This document shows, in pieces, positions 62,385-64,000 of a DNA stretch of 64,000 nt. Made by a program: the position numbers and the translations under genes. The first letter of the stretch is position 1; the number at the start of each line of letters is the position of its first letter. Origin of the DNA: Poecilobothrus nobilitatus (taxonomy: Eukaryota; Arthropoda; Insecta; Diptera; Dolichopodidae); NCBI GenBank assembly GCA_947095535.1, contig OX352774.1:2728001-2792000 (forward strand). Direction: 5' to 3'. The notes beneath the pieces were generated by a model. That model was not told the origin of the DNA. It made no database searches and saw only the letters and a program-made list of their open reading frames with translations.

Positions 62385-62830
62385 CTAAAGAAGGTGGGAA
62401 TCTTCCAAAGACACCAAGAATTGACCCTTAGTAGTGTCAGATTAGACTAAAACCACCTCCCCCTTTAACCAATATAGTGGGATGAAACCCCTACCTGCTA
62501 ACGCAGTATATTGGTTAGAGAGTCGGAATATGAAAGGATTGGACAAGGATGTGGAAACATTGAATTAGGAGTGGGACTGTAAGGGATCGATGAATCCGCC
62601 TATTATTATTACTATTTTGCTAATAGTGATTATAACTAGTCATCAACAGTTACAACATGTAGTACTTATATAACACCTTCCTTCTTGAGGTAATAATTGA
62701 AGGCAACCCCACTGTCATTGTAGGAACTATTATTATTGCTATTAGTATTAATTATTAATATTATTGATATAATCAAGGACAGCTCCACTGTAGCAGCTAT
62801 TATGTAGTTATAATCAATCATGTATTGAAA
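62385..62830. repeat. GC-richer probable mobile-element remnant, family unknown
   Basis: A compact block of balanced base composition: GAAGGTGGGAATCTTCCAAA, then CCACCTCCCCCTTTAACCAA, a perfect 11-bp inverted pair TAACCAATATA (62466-62476) / TATATTGGTTA (62507-62517), and GATCGATGAATCCGCC. It is followed by (ATT)-type simple sequence and two loose copies of a CCCACTGTCATTGTAG / TCCACTGTAGCAG motif. No coding frame is evident. The look is that of an untranslated end of a retroelement. Confidence 0.4.
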
Positions 62831-64000
62831 AATTACTCAACATTTGCAAATTTTCGTTTCACAAACGAATTTCTGTAACCCGAATTTTGCCATTTACGAA
62901 ATCAAGTTTTCCTTGAATCTTTTTGGACGCATTCAACTTTTAATTTTTTCGAAACAAGAACACCATTCTATAAGTATAAAATATCTGAAAAATTATCAAA
63001 ATTTTATTGAAAAATTATTAATAGGTTATTCGCTATGCAGTTCGACAAAAATAAAATTAAAAGAATAGAAAAATTAATTCAATATATATCTTCGTACAAT
63101 TTAATTTTATTTATATTTTATTATTTCTGCTAAACAAATTTATACTTTGTATAAAATATGCATATTTTCACTTTAATTTAAACTAAATTATAAAATTTAT
63201 TGACAATACAAATTGAAGCATAAATTGAAGCAATACAAATTGAATAATATTGTACGAATAGTTTGGTACTTTAGTTACTATATTTACCTTTTTTTATTTA
63301 TTAGTATTTAGTTACTACCATATAAATTTTTCTTTTTTTTGCAATGTTTATCCACATAATTATGCTATACAAATAGAAGTAATAATAATAATAATAATTA
63401 GAATTGTAATTAAAAAATACCAAAAATTGACAATATTATTTCATAAAAAATAATTTTATTATTTCTACGAAAAAAAAAAAACAAAAAAAAATATACATAT
63501 ATATATGTACACACGCACTAATTCACTATTTTTAGCTTATATATTTGTAACCGGTATTTAACAAGTTTTTAATATTTATTTGCTATCTCTTTTACTCTTT
63601 GTAATTTTATTATTAAAGAATAGAATAGAAAAAAAAAATCAATAATCACATTATCACCTAACATGCAATAAACTAATAATAAATAACCAATAAAACTAAT
63701 CATTTGCGTGACAATTAACTGCCACTAAATATATTTTTGCCGAAGAGGTCCAAAGAAACAAGAGAAGAAAATTCAAGTAGGAGAAAATACGAAAAAAAAA
63801 AAAAATTGACTGAAAAAAAAATATGTATTTCCAAAACTATTAAAAATTATAACTTAACTATGTATATGTGGTTGTATCAAATACCACTAATATCATTGAC
63901 ACCCACAAACCCTACACTACACTATATAATACCTATCTATAACTGTTACCACAATATACTTGGTTCAGGTTATTTCTTAATGCAAAACCAATGTTAACTT
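62831..64000. other. AT-rich stretch to the window end
   Basis: Homopolymers, (TAA)n near 63381-63400 and short unique stretches. No gene seen. Confidence 0.6.

Noticed and set aside
1..64000. CRISPR arrays, operons, ribosome binding sites, rRNA genes
   Set aside because: The sequence is eukaryotic in character and no such structures are present; tandem repeats here lack CRISPR-type repeat and spacer regularity.

Overview
The window looks like non-coding DNA of a higher fly (Diptera, probably Schizophora). It is extremely AT-rich (by eye about four fifths A+T), full of A/T homopolymers and TA microsatellites, and carries SINEs, DINE-1-like elements, decayed LINEs, a hAT remnant and a Helitron of insect type. 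I see no host protein-coding gene, rRNA or intact tRNA gene. It reads as intergenic DNA or a very long intron, and the species cannot be named from sequence alone.

The only substantial protein-coding locus is a near-complete autonomous Helitron at about 42960-49295. It encodes a RepHel protein in two overlapping frames: 44497-46383 holds the N-terminal region and HUH relaxase, and 46332-48902 holds the tyrosine motif and Pif1-like helicase. The frames are joined by a -1 shift at an A8 run that also forms a correctly phased slippery heptamer. Its 3' end is well defined (9-bp-arm hairpin plus CTAG). Its tail is duplicated and contains two covarying stem-loops that resemble histone mRNA 3' ends.

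Layout. 1-0.8 kb: DINE-1-like copy 1. 5 kb: tRNA-SINE (minus). 7.3-8.7 kb: nested fold-back element. 13.0-13.8 kb: candidate MITE. 15.3-16.5 kb: inverted-repeat region with a CpG-dense core. 19.2-19.7 kb: fold-back with 16-bp units. 20.9 kb: LINE remnant. 23.8-24.4 kb: DINE-like copy 2. 29.2-29.4 kb: ~45-bp minisatellite. 31.2-31.8 kb: fold-back with 15-bp units. 33.6-35.4 kb: LINE fragment, DINE-like copy 3 and hAT 3' fragment in a row. 39.8-40.9 kb: fold-back with a SINE inside, then a second SINE. 41.1-42.4 kb: three tandem units carrying Pol III promoter-like boxes. 43-49.3 kb: Helitron. 59.7-60.3 kb: DINE-like copy 4. 62.4-62.8 kb: unidentified GC-richer repeat. The rest is featureless AT-rich DNA.

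The most unusual pattern is a set of at least five loci whose inverted arms are built from degenerate tandem words of about 14-16 bp. Each locus uses a different word but the same architecture, which points to a class of fold-back-like elements. Second is the Helitron tail with histone-like stem-loops.
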